Assembly (NCBI RefSeq): GCF_003596405.1
Contig: NZ_QYUR01000006.1
Span: 806,001 to 870,000, forward strand
Length of the DNA stretch: 64,000 nt
Reading direction: 5' to 3'
DNA from: Pseudomonas cavernicola
GTDB lineage: Bacteria; Pseudomonadota; Gammaproteobacteria; Pseudomonadales; Pseudomonadaceae
Part shown: positions 53,172 through 62,584 of the stretch, one piece after another
How the letters are laid out: every line of letters begins with the position of its first letter
Position numbering within the stretch: the first letter of the stretch is position 1
Position numbers and translations under genes: made by a program
Notes under the pieces: model-generated
Seen by the model: only the letters and a program-made list of their open reading frames with translations
Told to the model about the DNA's origin: nothing
The model's database searches: none

Positions 53172-54563
53172 TTACATATTGGCTTCGGCGTACTCCGCCA
53201 GCACCGAGCGTGGCACCCCTTGCAGAGTGATGTGCACCCCATGGGGGAAATCTTTGAAGCGTTCGGTGAGGTAGGTCAGGCCCGAGCTGGGCGCAGACAG
53301 ATATGGCGTATCGATCTGCGCCAGGTTACCCAGACAAACCACCTTCGAGCCGGTTCCTGCGCGGGTGATGATGGTTTTCATCTGGTGTGGGGTGAGGTTC
53401 TGGCACTCGTCGATCAGGATCAAGCTCTGCTGGAAGCTACGACCGCGAATGTAGTTCAGCGATTTGAACTGCAACGGCACCTTGCTGAGGATGTAATCGA
53501 CGCTGCCATGGGTGCTCTCATCATCCATGTGCAGGGCTTCCAGGTTATCGGTGATGGCGCCGAGCCAGGGCTCCATCTTCTCTGCCTCGGTGCCCGGCAG
53601 AAAGCCGATCTCCTGATCCAGACCCTGCACACTGCGGGTGGCGATGATCCGTCGGTAGCGTTTGCTGACCATGGTCTGCTCGATCGCCGCGGCCAGCGCC
53701 AGAATGGTTTTGCCCGAACCGGCAGCGCCAGACAGGTTGACCAGATGGATGTCCGGATCGAGCAAAGCAAACAGCGCCAGGCTCTGGTACACATCCCGCG
53801 GACGCAAGCCCCAGGCCTCCTGATGCAGCAACGGCTCCTGATGCAGATCGAGAATCAGCAGCTCGTCGGCCTTGATGCCCTTGATCCAACCGACAAAGCC
53901 CTGCTCATCGACGATGAACTCGTTGATATGCACCGCCGGCAGGTTGTCGGTGAGCTGCACGCGGTGCCAGGTGCGACCATGATCCTGACGGGTTTCCACC
54001 TTACTCACGCGGTCCCAGAACGAGCCACTGAGGGTGTGATAGCCGCGCGGCAGCAGTGAGATATCGTCGACCAGTTGGTCGGTGTGATAGTCCTCGGACT
54101 CGATACCGCAGGCGCGCGCCTTCAGACGCATGTTGATGTCCTTGGTCACCAGCACCACGGACAAACCGGGCTTACGCGATTTCAGATCCACCAGTTGATT
54201 GATGATTTTGTTGTCGTTGAGGTCTTCCGGGAGCCAGGTGATGGGCTCGGCCCGGCGGCTCATGAGGATCGACAAAAAGCCACACGAGCCACTCTTCTCG
54301 CGCTGAATGGGGACCCCATACTCCACTTGTTCCGGCGTGGCTTCACCGAGAATTTTATCAATCAGGCGAATAGCCTGACGGCACTCGGCGGCGACTCCCT
54401 GTTTGCCAGTTTTCAGCTTATCCAGTTCCTCCAATACGGTCATCGGGATGGCAACGTGGTGTTCCTGAAAGTTGAGCAACGCGTTGGGATCGTGGATCAG
54501 GACGTTCGTATCGAGGGCATAGAGGATTGGAGCGGTAGGGCTGGAGCGTCCGTTGTCATCCAT
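53172..54563 (-). CDS. PhoH family ATPase with N-terminal PIN domain
   Basis: 463 residues. The PIN ribonuclease-like domain (about 13-140) starts ILYALDTNVLIHDPNALLNF and contains VLVTKDINMRLKARACGIES with the conserved Asp. The PhoH P-loop ATPase follows: Walker A GAAGSGKTILALAAAI near 280 and Walker B SLILIDECQNLTP. The PIN plus PhoH pairing is the YlaK/PhoH2-like architecture, reported as an RNA helicase/RNase in mycobacteria. No antitoxin gene is adjacent. A terminator follows; the 273 bp upstream are non-coding. Confidence 0.9.
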   Translation of the reverse strand: MDDNGRSSPTAPILYALDTNVLIHDPNALLNFQEHHVAIPMTVLEELDKLKTGKQGVAAECRQAIRLIDKILGEATPEQVEYGVPIQREKSGSCGFLSILMSRRAEPITWLPEDLNDNKIINQLVDLKSRKPGLSVVLVTKDINMRLKARACGIESEDYHTDQLVDDISLLPRGYHTLSGSFWDRVSKVETRQDHGRTWHRVQLTDNLPAVHINEFIVDEQGFVGWIKGIKADELLILDLHQEPLLHQEAWGLRPRDVYQSLALFALLDPDIHLVNLSGAAGSGKTILALAAAIEQTMVSKRYRRIIATRSVQGLDQEIGFLPGTEAEKMEPWLGAITDNLEALHMDDESTHGSVDYILSKVPLQFKSLNYIRGRSFQQSLILIDECQNLTPHQMKTIITRAGTGSKVVCLGNLAQIDTPYLSAPSSGLTYLTERFKDFPHGVHITLQGVPRSVLAEYAEANM

Positions 54564-54836
54564 ACTCGGTCACCTTCTTATAGGAGCCAAGCGACGGAAT
54601 GCCGGAACGGCGCTCCGCCGCGGAGAGGCCGCCGGCTTCTCGGGCCGCAGCGCGAGAAGATGCAAACAAGGTATGGGCCGATGGCCGCCACCTGTGTTGC
54701 AGGGTTCGACGGTCTGTCTTTTAAATACTCCAAAAAACGTGACAGCAAAAAGTAAATTTTGCGTTTTCAGGGTTTATTTTTCGGCACGACAAAAAGCGCT
54801 TGGCGCCACCCTAGTAGCTCGTTAAAGTCGGAAGTC

Positions 54837-55277
54837 CTATCGCCTCACAGTAGGCGCTTGTGCGCGGCAACGATTCACCTCCACGACGTCAACCTGCACC
54901 AGCTCGGTAAAGCCCGCCAGACGTGCCTCGTAGCGATCTGCCGAGGCATCGCCATGGGTCACCAGACTCAAGATACCGGCGTATTGCACCTGACCGACTC
55001 GCCACAGGTGCAGATCGGCTACTTCAGTGTCCACTTCCCGCACCAAGGCGCTGCGCACACGCTCGACTAGCGGGCTGTCCATTTCGCGATCGAGCAGCAC
55101 CTTACCGGTTTCGAGCAGCAGGCCTTTGGCCCAGACACCGATGATCAGCGCCCCGACCAGCCCCATCGACGGGTCCAGCCAGCTCCAGCCAAACAGCTTG
55201 CCGCCGAGCAGCGCGAATGATTGCAAGCGCTCATCGGGTTCCTTAATAAATGAGTGACCAGGGCAAACTACAACCAT
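54837..55277 (-). pseudogene. 5'-truncated cation diffusion facilitator (DmeF-like) remnant
   Basis: Homology to CDF-type cobalt/zinc/cadmium exporters begins only at FALLGGKLFGWSWLDPSMGL then VGALIIGVW and runs to the end (about 120 residues). This covers the last membrane helices and the cytoplasmic domain (LLDREMDSPLVERVRSAL, DTEVADLHLWRVGQVQYAGI). The His-rich N-terminus and the first four helices, including the metal-site HxxxD, are absent. The 20 or so residues before the join (MVVVCPGHSFIKEPDERLQS) are unrelated. Not expected to transport metal. Confidence 0.7.
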
Positions 55278-55304
55278 GTCGCCGCCCCACGGCCAACCCG
55301 CAAG

Positions 55305-55346
55305 CGTAGGCTGGGTAGAGCCGTTTTTGGCGAAACCCAGCCTACG
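55305..55346. repeat. 11-bp inverted repeat near the CDF breakpoint
   Basis: cgtaggctggg and its exact complement cccagcctacg, 20 bp apart, lying between the truncated CDF gene and yaaA. It may be a REP-like unit linked to the deletion. Confidence 0.6.
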
Positions 55347-55436
55347 AACTACAACCCCAGGTCAACCCATAGGCGTTATAGCTAGAGCCTGAGCAGCGCA
55401 CCGCCTAGAATCACCGCAGCCTTTAGGAGACGATTC

Positions 55437-56216
55437 ATGCTGATGGTGATATCCCCCGCCAAAACCCTCGACTACACCAGCCCACCGACCACTGCCCGCT
55501 ACACCCAACCCGAGTACCTCGATCACGCCCAGGAACTGGTCAGCCAACTACGCGAACTCAGCCCGGCACAGATTGGCGAGCTGATGCACCTCTCGGACAA
55601 GCTCTCCGGGCTGAATGCCGCCCGTTACGGCAGCTGGACGCCGCTGTTCACTCCCGAGAACGCCAAGCAGGCGCTGCTGGCCTTCAAGGGCGATGTGTAT
55701 ACCGGCATGCACGCGGAAGACTTCGTCGAGGCCGATTTCGACTTCGCTCAGGAGCACCTGCGCATGCTCTCGGGCCTGTACGGCGTATTGCGGCCGCTGG
55801 ATCTGATGCAGCCCTATCGCCTGGAAATGGGCACCAAACTGGCCAACCGCCGTGGCAAGGATCTCTACGCGTTCTGGGGCGAACGCATCAGCGGCTGGCT
55901 GAATGAAGCCTTGGCTGCTCAAGGCGACGATATCCTGCTCAACCTGGCCTCCAACGAATACTTCAGCGCGGTGAAACGCCAAGCGCTCAACGCGCGGATC
56001 ATCAATACCGAGTTCAAGGATCTGAAAAACGGCCAGTACAAGATCATCAGCTTCTACGCCAAGAAAGCCCGCGGCATGATGGCGCGCTACGTGATCAAGG
56101 AGCGCCTGAGCAACCCAGAAGGGTTGAAGGACTTCAATTATCAGGGCTATCGCTTCTCGGCAGAAAACTCCAAGCAAGACAGCCTGGTCTTCCTGCGCGA
56201 CACGCCAGAAGACTGA
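55437..56216 (+). CDS. yaaA: peroxide stress protein YaaA (UPF0246)
   Basis: 259 residues. [20 protein letters not shown] is the family start. The blocks [24 protein letters not shown] [20 protein letters not shown] and [20 protein letters not shown] then [11 protein letters not shown] are conserved. In E. coli YaaA limits free iron after peroxide stress. SD taggag. It precedes the algD control region. Confidence 0.94.
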   Translation: MLMVISPAKTLDYTSPPTTARYTQPEYLDHAQELVSQLRELSPAQIGELMHLSDKLSGLNAARYGSWTPLFTPENAKQALLAFKGDVYTGMHAEDFVEADFDFAQEHLRMLSGLYGVLRPLDLMQPYRLEMGTKLANRRGKDLYAFWGERISGWLNEALAAQGDDILLNLASNEYFSAVKRQALNARIINTEFKDLKNGQYKIISFYAKKARGMMARYVIKERLSNPEGLKDFNYQGYRFSAENSKQDSLVFLRDTPED

Positions 56217-56398
56217 TCCTCTCAAGCACTCGCCGTCCTGGCGGGTGCTGTCCATTTCACCCGACTAATCAGTCACATCCCCTGCGGTTGCAGCCAGTTT
56301 TACCTATGAAATCAAGGTGGACTTCGTGCACCGGAAAAAATTCATCTCGCCGCAAAACTTCCGACATATTTCCGCAGACACACCTGGAACTTTTAAAA

Positions 56399-56557
56399 GC
56401 GCCATCAATATGAAATTACTTTTAAAGCCTGAAGTTATCGACGGCAGAGATTTTTATCTCTGATGGCACTTTAGCCAACTTCAAGTAATGGCAAAAAGTC
56501 ATCCATCCTCGAAACTCAGCAAACACTGAGCCCTCCGCTAGAAGTGCCATCAATATG
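56399..56557. repeat. repeated agtgccatca motif in the algD upstream region
   Basis: gcgccatcaatatg at 56399-56412 and gtgccatcaatatg at 56544-56557 are direct repeats. agtgccatca at 56543-56552 occurs inverted at 56461-56470 (tgatggcact). They lie 20-180 bp upstream of the candidate algD promoter and could be regulator sites. A tggcaaaaagtc at 56489-56500 is a loose match to the AmrZ site. Confidence 0.45.
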
Positions 56558-56578
56558 CGACCACTGAAATCAACCACT

Positions 56579-56614
56579 GAACTCTAGTGCCGTAGGAAAA
56601 GTCTGACGAACGGT
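56579..56614 (+). promoter_or_regulatory. candidate AlgU (sigma-E type) promoter of algD with an overlapping AlgR-like box
   Basis: GAACTC at 56579-56584, 17 bp, then TCTGA at 56602-56606. This fits the AlgU consensus GAACTT-N16/17-TCTGA with one mismatch. gacgaacggt at 56605-56614 is the complement of the AlgR box ACCGTTCGTC. The implied leader is about 385 nt, similar to P. aeruginosa algD. The rest of 56217-56994 has no gene. Confidence 0.55.
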
Positions 56615-56948
56615 AGGAACTATCATTTGAAAACACTGCTCATAACCCCGTAGCGAACTTCACAAGCCTGGCACCTTAGTGCAAAAGACACTTTTATAGG
56701 TGATCGCTAATTCCATCTGGAATTAATCAAAAAGCCATTTTTTATTAAGGAGATAACACCGACCAAGTAGACCTCCAGCAGCCTAATCAAGGCTCTGCGC
56801 CCGGTACTGGAGCACAGCGCCACATTTCAGGGCAACCCTTTAAACAACATGCCCAACTTCAGCGCCACCACTATGGCGCGCGGAACTTATTGTGCCTGCG
56901 TTCGGCTAATTACTCATTACGTCGAGCGTCTGAAAGGAGGTGATCAGT

Positions 56949-57122
56949 ATGACCACCATATTTAGCGGCGTGATAAATGAACAAGGTGAATACAATGCGT
57001 ATAAGCATTTTTGGTTTAGGCTACGTCGGTGCAGTATGTGCCGGTTGCCTGTCTGCACGGGGTCACGAAGTGGTTGGGGTGGACATTTCCGCCGCCAAGA
57101 TCGACCTGATCAACAAGGGTAA
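56949..57122 (+). CDS. upstream ORF overlapping the algD start (57 codons)
   Basis: The ATG at 56949 follows AAGGAGGTGATC (56934-56945), a perfect 12-base complement of the 16S rRNA 3' end, with AGGAGG 8 bases before the ATG. The frame encodes MTTIFSGVINEQGEYNAYKH and continues out of frame through the algD start to 57122. It may control algD translation or be a non-coding accident; the peptide is not recognised. Confidence 0.4.
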   Translation: MTTIFSGVINEQGEYNAYKHFWFRLRRCSMCRLPVCTGSRSGWGGHFRRQDRPDQQG

Positions 57123-58305
57123 ATCGCCCATTGTCGAACCTGGTCTTGAACAACTCCTGGAACAAGGTATCAAGTCGGGGCGCCTGCGCGGCACTACCGA
57201 TTTTGCCGCCGCTATTCGGGATACGGATTTGTCGATGCTGTGCGTCGGCACCCCGAGTAAGAAGAATGGCGATCTGGAACTCAATTACATCGAATCGGTC
57301 TGCCGCGAGATCGGTCTTGTCCTGCGCGACAAAACCACCCGGCACACTGTCGTGGTCCGCAGCACGGTGCTGCCAGGCACGGTAAAAAACATCGTTATCC
57401 CGATCCTCGAAGATTGCTCTGGCAAGAAAGCCGGGGTCGATTTCGGCGTGGCGGTCAACCCGGAATTCCTCCGTGAAAGCACCGCGATCAAGGACTACGA
57501 CCAGCCGCCGATGACGGTGATTGGTGAGCTGGACAAACAGTCCGGCGATACCCTGGAAGAAATTTATCGCGAACTCGACGCGCCGATCATCCGCAAGGAC
57601 ATCGAAGTCGCCGAGATGATCAAGTACACCTGCAACGTCTGGCATGCGGCCAAAGTGACCTTCGCCAACGAGATCGGCAACATCGCCAAGGCAGTCGGTG
57701 TGGATGGTCGCGAGGTGATGGACGTGGTCTGCCAGGACAAGACCCTGAACCTGTCGCAGTACTACATGCGCCCTGGTTTTGCGTTCGGCGGTTCCTGCCT
57801 GCCCAAGGACGTGCGCGCCCTCACCTACCGCGCCAGCCAGTTGGATGTCGAGCATCCGATGCTCGGCTCGATCATGCGCAGCAACGTGGCGCAGGTGCAG
57901 AACGCTTTCGACATCATCGCCAGCCATGACAAACGCAAAGTCGCCCTGCTCGGCCTGAGCTTCAAAGCCGGCACCGACGACCTGCGCGAAAGTCCCCTGG
58001 TTGAACTGGCGGAGATGCTGATCGGCAAGGGTTTCGACCTGAGCATTTACGACAGTAACGTCGAATATGCGCGGGTTTATGGGGCTAACAAAGACTACAT
58101 AGAGTCGAAGATCCCCCATGTTTCATCCCTGTTGAATAGCGACTTCGACCAAGTCGTCAATGGCTCCGACATCATCGTATTGGGTAACCGAGACGAGAAG
58201 TTCAGAGCCCTGGCGCAGCACGCACCAGACGGCAAGAAAGTCGTCGACTTGGTGGGCTTCATGCCTCACGCCACCCGTGGCGGCACTGAGGGCATTTGCT
58301 GGTAG
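56995..58305 (+). CDS. algD: GDP-mannose 6-dehydrogenase
   Basis: Oxidises GDP-mannose to GDP-mannuronate, the committed step of alginate synthesis. 436 residues from the ATG at 56995, exactly the P. aeruginosa length; an in-frame ATG at 56977 is less likely. The Rossmann motif ISIFGLGYVGAVCAGCLSAR is at the N-terminus and the catalytic C268 lies in AFGGSCLPKD. Domains: UDPG/MGDP-dehydrogenase N-terminal (1-190), central (200-300), C-terminal (320-430). First gene of the alginate operon, with a long leader upstream. Confidence 0.97.
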   Translation: MRISIFGLGYVGAVCAGCLSARGHEVVGVDISAAKIDLINKGKSPIVEPGLEQLLEQGIKSGRLRGTTDFAAAIRDTDLSMLCVGTPSKKNGDLELNYIESVCREIGLVLRDKTTRHTVVVRSTVLPGTVKNIVIPILEDCSGKKAGVDFGVAVNPEFLRESTAIKDYDQPPMTVIGELDKQSGDTLEEIYRELDAPIIRKDIEVAEMIKYTCNVWHAAKVTFANEIGNIAKAVGVDGREVMDVVCQDKTLNLSQYYMRPGFAFGGSCLPKDVRALTYRASQLDVEHPMLGSIMRSNVAQVQNAFDIIASHDKRKVALLGLSFKAGTDDLRESPLVELAEMLIGKGFDLSIYDSNVEYARVYGANKDYIESKIPHVSSLLNSDFDQVVNGSDIIVLGNRDEKFRALAQHAPDGKKVVDLVGFMPHATRGGTEGICW

Positions 58306-58317
58306 CCATTTGTTTTG

Positions 58318-58360
58318 CTGGCGTTCGGGCACGCGCCGCAACGGGCCAATTGAACGCCAG
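58318..58360. repeat. inverted repeat between algD and alg8
   Basis: ctggcgttc (58318-58326) and its complement gaacgccag (58352-58360) in the 162-bp algD-alg8 gap; no T-run. It could stabilise the algD message or dampen read-through. Confidence 0.5.
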
Positions 58361-58467
58361 TAGAACCTTACCCCTGCCATAACCACTGCGGCCACTTTGC
58401 CGGGTGCGTGCGACCAAAATCGCGCGCATCCGCCGAAGGCGTGCCCGAAATAGAGATGGATGTAGAG

Positions 58468-59949
58468 ATGGATAGGCTCAAGCAGGGTTTCGCTGACGCC
58501 GCCGGCTGGCTGTTTTACCTCAGTTTGCTAATGGGGATTGCCCTGGCGTTGCCCAGAACAGTCTTCGACCCGGAGTCGAAGGACTTCCTATTGCTGATCG
58601 GTGCGGTCGGCATTTGGCGCTATTCGATGGGCGCCATGCACTTCCTGCGCGGCATGTTGTTTCTCTACGTGGTGTTCCCGCACTACCGACGCAAGGCAAA
58701 AAAGCTCGGCAAGGACGCCGACCCCTCGCACGTGTTTTTGATGGTGACCAGCTTTCGCATCGACGCTCTGACCACCGCCATGGTTTACCAGTCGGTGATC
58801 CGCGAAGCCATCGAATGCGGCTACCCGACCACCGTGGTCTGCTCGATCGTCGAGCTGTCCGATGAGTTCCTGGTCAAGAGCCTGTGGGAGAAATACAACC
58901 CGCCGGCACACGTGGCCCTGGACTTCGTGCGGATTGCCGGCACCGGCAAGCGCGATGGCCTCGCCCATGGCTTCCGCGCCATCTCCCGGCACCTGCCGGA
59001 CCAGGATGCGGTAGTTGCGGTGATCGACGGCGACAGCGTGCTGGAACCCGGCGTGGTCAAGGCCACGGTGCCCTACTTCAAGCTGTTCCCGAACGTCGGT
59101 GGGTTGACCACCAACGAGTTCTGCGAGGTGCGCGGCGGCTACATCATGAGCGAGTGGCACAAGCTGCGCTTCGCTCAGCGCCACCTCAACATGTGCTCGA
59201 TGGGCCTGTCGAAACGCGTGCTGACCCTGACCGGGCGGATGTCGGTGTTTCGCGCACCGGTGATCACCAATCCGGAATTCATCGCCGACGTCGAAAGCGA
59301 CTCGCTGGATCACTGGCGTCTGGGCCGCTTCAAGTTCCTCACCGGTGATGACAAGTCCAGCTGGTACAGCCTGATGCGCCTGGGCTACGACACCTTTTAC
59401 GTGCCGGACGCGGCGATCAACACGGTCGAGCACCCGCCGGAAAAGAGCTTCCTCAAGGCCAGCCGCAAACTGATGTTCCGCTGGTACGGCAACAACCTTC
59501 GGCAGAACTCCCGGGCCATGAAGCTGGGAACCAAACGTCTGGGGCTGTTCACCAGCCTGGTGCTGTTCGACCAACGCGTGTCGATGTGGACCTGCCTGCT
59601 CGGCCTGGCCGTGGCGATCATCGCCAGCATCAAGTACAGCATCGCCTTCCTGCTGATCTATCTGCTGTGGATCGGCACCACGCGGCTGATCCTGACGCTT
59701 TTGTTGTCCGTCAGCGGGCACCACATCGGCCCGGCTTATCCGCTGATTCTTTATTACAACCAGATCGTCGGCGCGCTGGTGAAGATCTACGTGTTCTTCC
59801 GCCTCGACCAACAATCCTGGACCCGTCAGCCCACCAAGCTAAACCGCGATCTCGCCAGCTTTCAGCGCTGGTTCAACACCTGGTCGTCCCGAACCATGAC
59901 CTTCTCTGCCGCCAGCGTGTTTATTGCCGCGCTGTTGCTAGTGGTCTGA
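58468..59949 (+). CDS. alg8: alginate polymerase Alg8 (family 2 glycosyltransferase)
   Basis: Inner-membrane glycosyltransferase that polymerises mannuronate from GDP-mannuronate. 493 residues from ATG at 58468 ([20 protein letters not shown]), one fewer than in P. aeruginosa. Helices at about 12-30 and 40-60, then a cytosolic GT-2 domain with D187-G-D189 ([11 protein letters not shown]) and QxxRW-like [13 protein letters not shown], and several C-terminal helices. It acts with Alg44. It follows algD after a hairpin-containing gap. Confidence 0.96.
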   Translation: MDRLKQGFADAAGWLFYLSLLMGIALALPRTVFDPESKDFLLLIGAVGIWRYSMGAMHFLRGMLFLYVVFPHYRRKAKKLGKDADPSHVFLMVTSFRIDALTTAMVYQSVIREAIECGYPTTVVCSIVELSDEFLVKSLWEKYNPPAHVALDFVRIAGTGKRDGLAHGFRAISRHLPDQDAVVAVIDGDSVLEPGVVKATVPYFKLFPNVGGLTTNEFCEVRGGYIMSEWHKLRFAQRHLNMCSMGLSKRVLTLTGRMSVFRAPVITNPEFIADVESDSLDHWRLGRFKFLTGDDKSSWYSLMRLGYDTFYVPDAAINTVEHPPEKSFLKASRKLMFRWYGNNLRQNSRAMKLGTKRLGLFTSLVLFDQRVSMWTCLLGLAVAIIASIKYSIAFLLIYLLWIGTTRLILTLLLSVSGHHIGPAYPLILYYNQIVGALVKIYVFFRLDQQSWTRQPTKLNRDLASFQRWFNTWSSRTMTFSAASVFIAALLLVV

Positions 59950-59994
59950 CCGGACATGAATGGAATTAGTGAGCATTTGAGTAGGAATATCACC

Positions 59995-61164
59995 ATGAAT
60001 ACAGCCGTCAACGTCAATGTGGTGCATGAGTCGGAAGCCCAGCGCCAGCACGCCCGGGTCAAGCTCCCGGCGAAGGTCCGCTTCTTCGGGAAAAGCCGCG
60101 AAGTGGTCGAACAAGCCCTGCTGGATCTTTCCGCCGGCGGCTTTGCCTACAGCGCCAGCAAGATCCCGGTGCAGGTCGGTGATTACCACAAAGGCAAATT
60201 GCTGTTTGTGATCGACAACCTAAGCCTGGCCATCGACGTGGAATTCCAGGTGCGTTCGGTCGACTTCGACAGCGGCCGCGTCGGTTGCCAGTTCCACAAT
60301 ATGCAACCGCGCGAGATCGCCACCCTACGCCACCTGATCACCGCACACCTGAGTGGCGAATTGGTCAGCGTCGGCGAACTGCTGACCACCCTGCAGCGGG
60401 AGAACTTCACCAAAGCGCGCAAAGAAAAAGCCGGCGCGTCCGGCATGAGCGCCATCGGCCGCCTGCGCGCAGTGAGCTTCAGCCTGGGGCTGTTCCTGGT
60501 CGGGTTGGCCGCCTTCGGCTTTATCTTCAAGTCGGTCTACGGCCTGTACTTCGTCACTCATGCACAGTCCGGCCTGGTTCGCGTGCCCGGCATGCAGGTC
60601 ACCATGCCCCGTGAAGGTACGGTACAGAGCCTGGTCGGTACCAATAGCCAGGTTGCCAAAGGCGCGCCGATCGCAACCTTCAGCGCCTCCATGCTGGAGA
60701 TGCTCAAAGGTCACCTGGGCGAAGAGCAGCTCAACCCGGCCAACGTCGAAACCCTGTTTGGCAAGCAGATGAAAGGCACCCTGACCAGCCCCTGCGACTG
60801 CACCGTGGCGCGCCAACTGGTGGCCGACGGGCAGTACGCCAGCAAGGGCGAGGTGATCTTCCAATTGGTGCCGCAAGGCAGCCAGGCCAGCATCGAAGCG
60901 CGCTTCCCCTACAACAAGTTCAATGAAGTCAAACCCGGAGCCCGCGTCAGCTTCCTGGTTGCCGGTGAAGCCGAGTCCCGGCGCGGCAAGATCGTCAGCA
61001 GCAGCTTGAACGATAGCGACAACCTGTCCTCGGACATCCGCGTGCAGATCCAGCCGGATGAGCCGCTGGACAGCGCCCTCGCCGGCCACCCGGTGGAAGT
61101 CAGCAGTGATCGCGGCCCCTCGCTCGATTGGCTGATCGACAAAGCCCTGGCGGCTGGACTCTAA
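59995..61164 (+). CDS. alg44: alginate c-di-GMP receptor Alg44
   Basis: 389 residues, same as P. aeruginosa. PilZ domain with R17-xxx-R21 and D44-L-S-A-G-G49, the c-di-GMP ligands. One membrane helix at about 160-185 (FSLGLFLVGLAAFGFIFKSV), then a periplasmic membrane-fusion-like domain with SPCDCTVARQLVADGQYASK and RFPYNKFNEVKPGARVSFLV. It activates Alg8 on c-di-GMP binding. SD tagga before ATG. Directly followed by algK (7 bp). Confidence 0.97.
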   Translation: MNTAVNVNVVHESEAQRQHARVKLPAKVRFFGKSREVVEQALLDLSAGGFAYSASKIPVQVGDYHKGKLLFVIDNLSLAIDVEFQVRSVDFDSGRVGCQFHNMQPREIATLRHLITAHLSGELVSVGELLTTLQRENFTKARKEKAGASGMSAIGRLRAVSFSLGLFLVGLAAFGFIFKSVYGLYFVTHAQSGLVRVPGMQVTMPREGTVQSLVGTNSQVAKGAPIATFSASMLEMLKGHLGEEQLNPANVETLFGKQMKGTLTSPCDCTVARQLVADGQYASKGEVIFQLVPQGSQASIEARFPYNKFNEVKPGARVSFLVAGEAESRRGKIVSSSLNDSDNLSSDIRVQIQPDEPLDSALAGHPVEVSSDRGPSLDWLIDKALAAGL

Positions 61165-61171
61165 GGGAGGC

Positions 61172-62584
61172 ATGCCCGTGGCTAACACTCAACCGCAACT
61201 ACTGCTGCTCGTCGCGGCGCTGAGCCTGGCGGGCTGCGCCGGCCTGCCAGATCAGCGCTTGGCCAATGAAGCGCTGAAGAACGGTGATGCCGCGACCGCC
61301 GAGCAGAACTACCGGCAGCTCGCCGAACTGGGTTACGCCGATGCCCAAGTCGGCCTGGCCGATATCCAGCTCGAGAGCGGTGACCCCGAACTGCTGCGCC
61401 AAGCCGAAGCAACTTACCGGCAGGCGGCGGATCACTCACCGCGCGCCGCGGCACGGTTGGGCAAACTGCTGGCGGTGAAACCGAATGCCACTGAAACCGA
61501 GCGCCAGGAAGCCGGACAACTGCTCGAGCAGGCCTTCGCCGGCGGCGAACAAGGCGCCTTGCTGCCGCTGGCGATGCTCTACCTGCAATACCCGCAGAGC
61601 TTCCCCAAGGTGAATGCGCAGCAACGCATCAGCCAATGGCGTGCAGCCGGTTATCCGCAGGCCGAGCTGGCGCAGCTGCTGCTCTATCGCACCCAGGGCA
61701 ACTACGACCAGCACCTGGATGACGTGGAGCGCATCTGCAAGCAGGCGCTGAGCACCGCGGATGTCTGCTACGTCGAGCTGGCCACCGTGTACCAAAAACG
61801 CGGCCAGAACGAACAGCAAGCGGCGTTGCTGGAACAGCTGCAAAGCGCCTACCAGCACGGTGCGGTACCGGCGCAGCGGGTGGAGAGCGTCGCGCAAGTG
61901 CTGGCCGACCAGGAGCTGGGCAAACCGGACGAAAAAACCGCACAGCGCCTGCTCGAACAGATCGCCCCGAGCTACCCCGCTGCCTGGGTCAGCCTGGCTC
62001 GCCTGCTTTACGACTATCCGGCCCTGGGTGACGTCGACAAGCTGCTCGAGTACCTCGAGCACGGTCGCGACGCCGCGCAACCGCGCGCGGAACTGCTGTT
62101 GGGCAAGCTCTACTACGAAGGCAAGCTGCTCCCGCAGGACCCGCAAAAAGCCGAGCAGCACCTGCTCAAGGCCGCGCCCAGCGAAATCAGCGCCAACTAC
62201 TACCTCGGCCAACTGTACCGCCGCGGCTACCTCGGCCAGATCGACCCGGAGCAGGCACTGCAGCACCTGCTCGCCGCCGCCCGTGGCGGCCAGAACAGCG
62301 CCGACCTTCGCCCTCGCGCGATGTTCTCGCAGGGGCCGTGGGCATTCAGCCCGACAGGTAAAACGCCTACGTCTTCAGCGCTCGCCGTGCTCAAGGCACA
62401 CCGCAGGCCGCCGGGACTGGCCGCATAACAGGGGGGGATCGATCAGCAATTGCCGGGCCAAAGCTGCACGAAGCACAGGCCAGCGCTTGCTGCGGTGAAG
62501 AACAGCAACTGCGCGGCGCGGCCAGCAGGAGCCGCCAACAACTGCAAGCCATGCAAAGCCCAACCGGTCATGGAACCGCTATGA
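61172..62584 (+). pseudogene. algK: AlgK, alginate outer-membrane lipoprotein, frameshifted at the 3' end
   Basis: The lipoprotein signal MPVANTQPQLLLLVAALSLA then G-C22, and TPR/Sel1-like helical repeats (ANEALKNGDAATAEQNYRQL, ADIQLESGDPELLRQAEATY, YYLGQLYRRGYLGQIDPEQA) are intact up to about residue 378. From about 62310 the frame is broken by repeated single-base indels. Corrected reading gives ...ADFALARMFSQG, then NAYVF, later the tail QLRGAA, matching AlgK to its end near the algE ATG. As written, the longest frame ends at 62428 (418 residues) instead of about 470. I suspect sequence error rather than true loss. Confidence 0.75.

Noticed and set aside
56383..56414. GAACTT at 56387 as the AlgU -35 of algD
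   Set aside because: No TCTGA-like -10 at 16-17 bp; the GAACTC at 56579 has a perfect one. GAACTT at 56655 and 56883 fail for the same reason.
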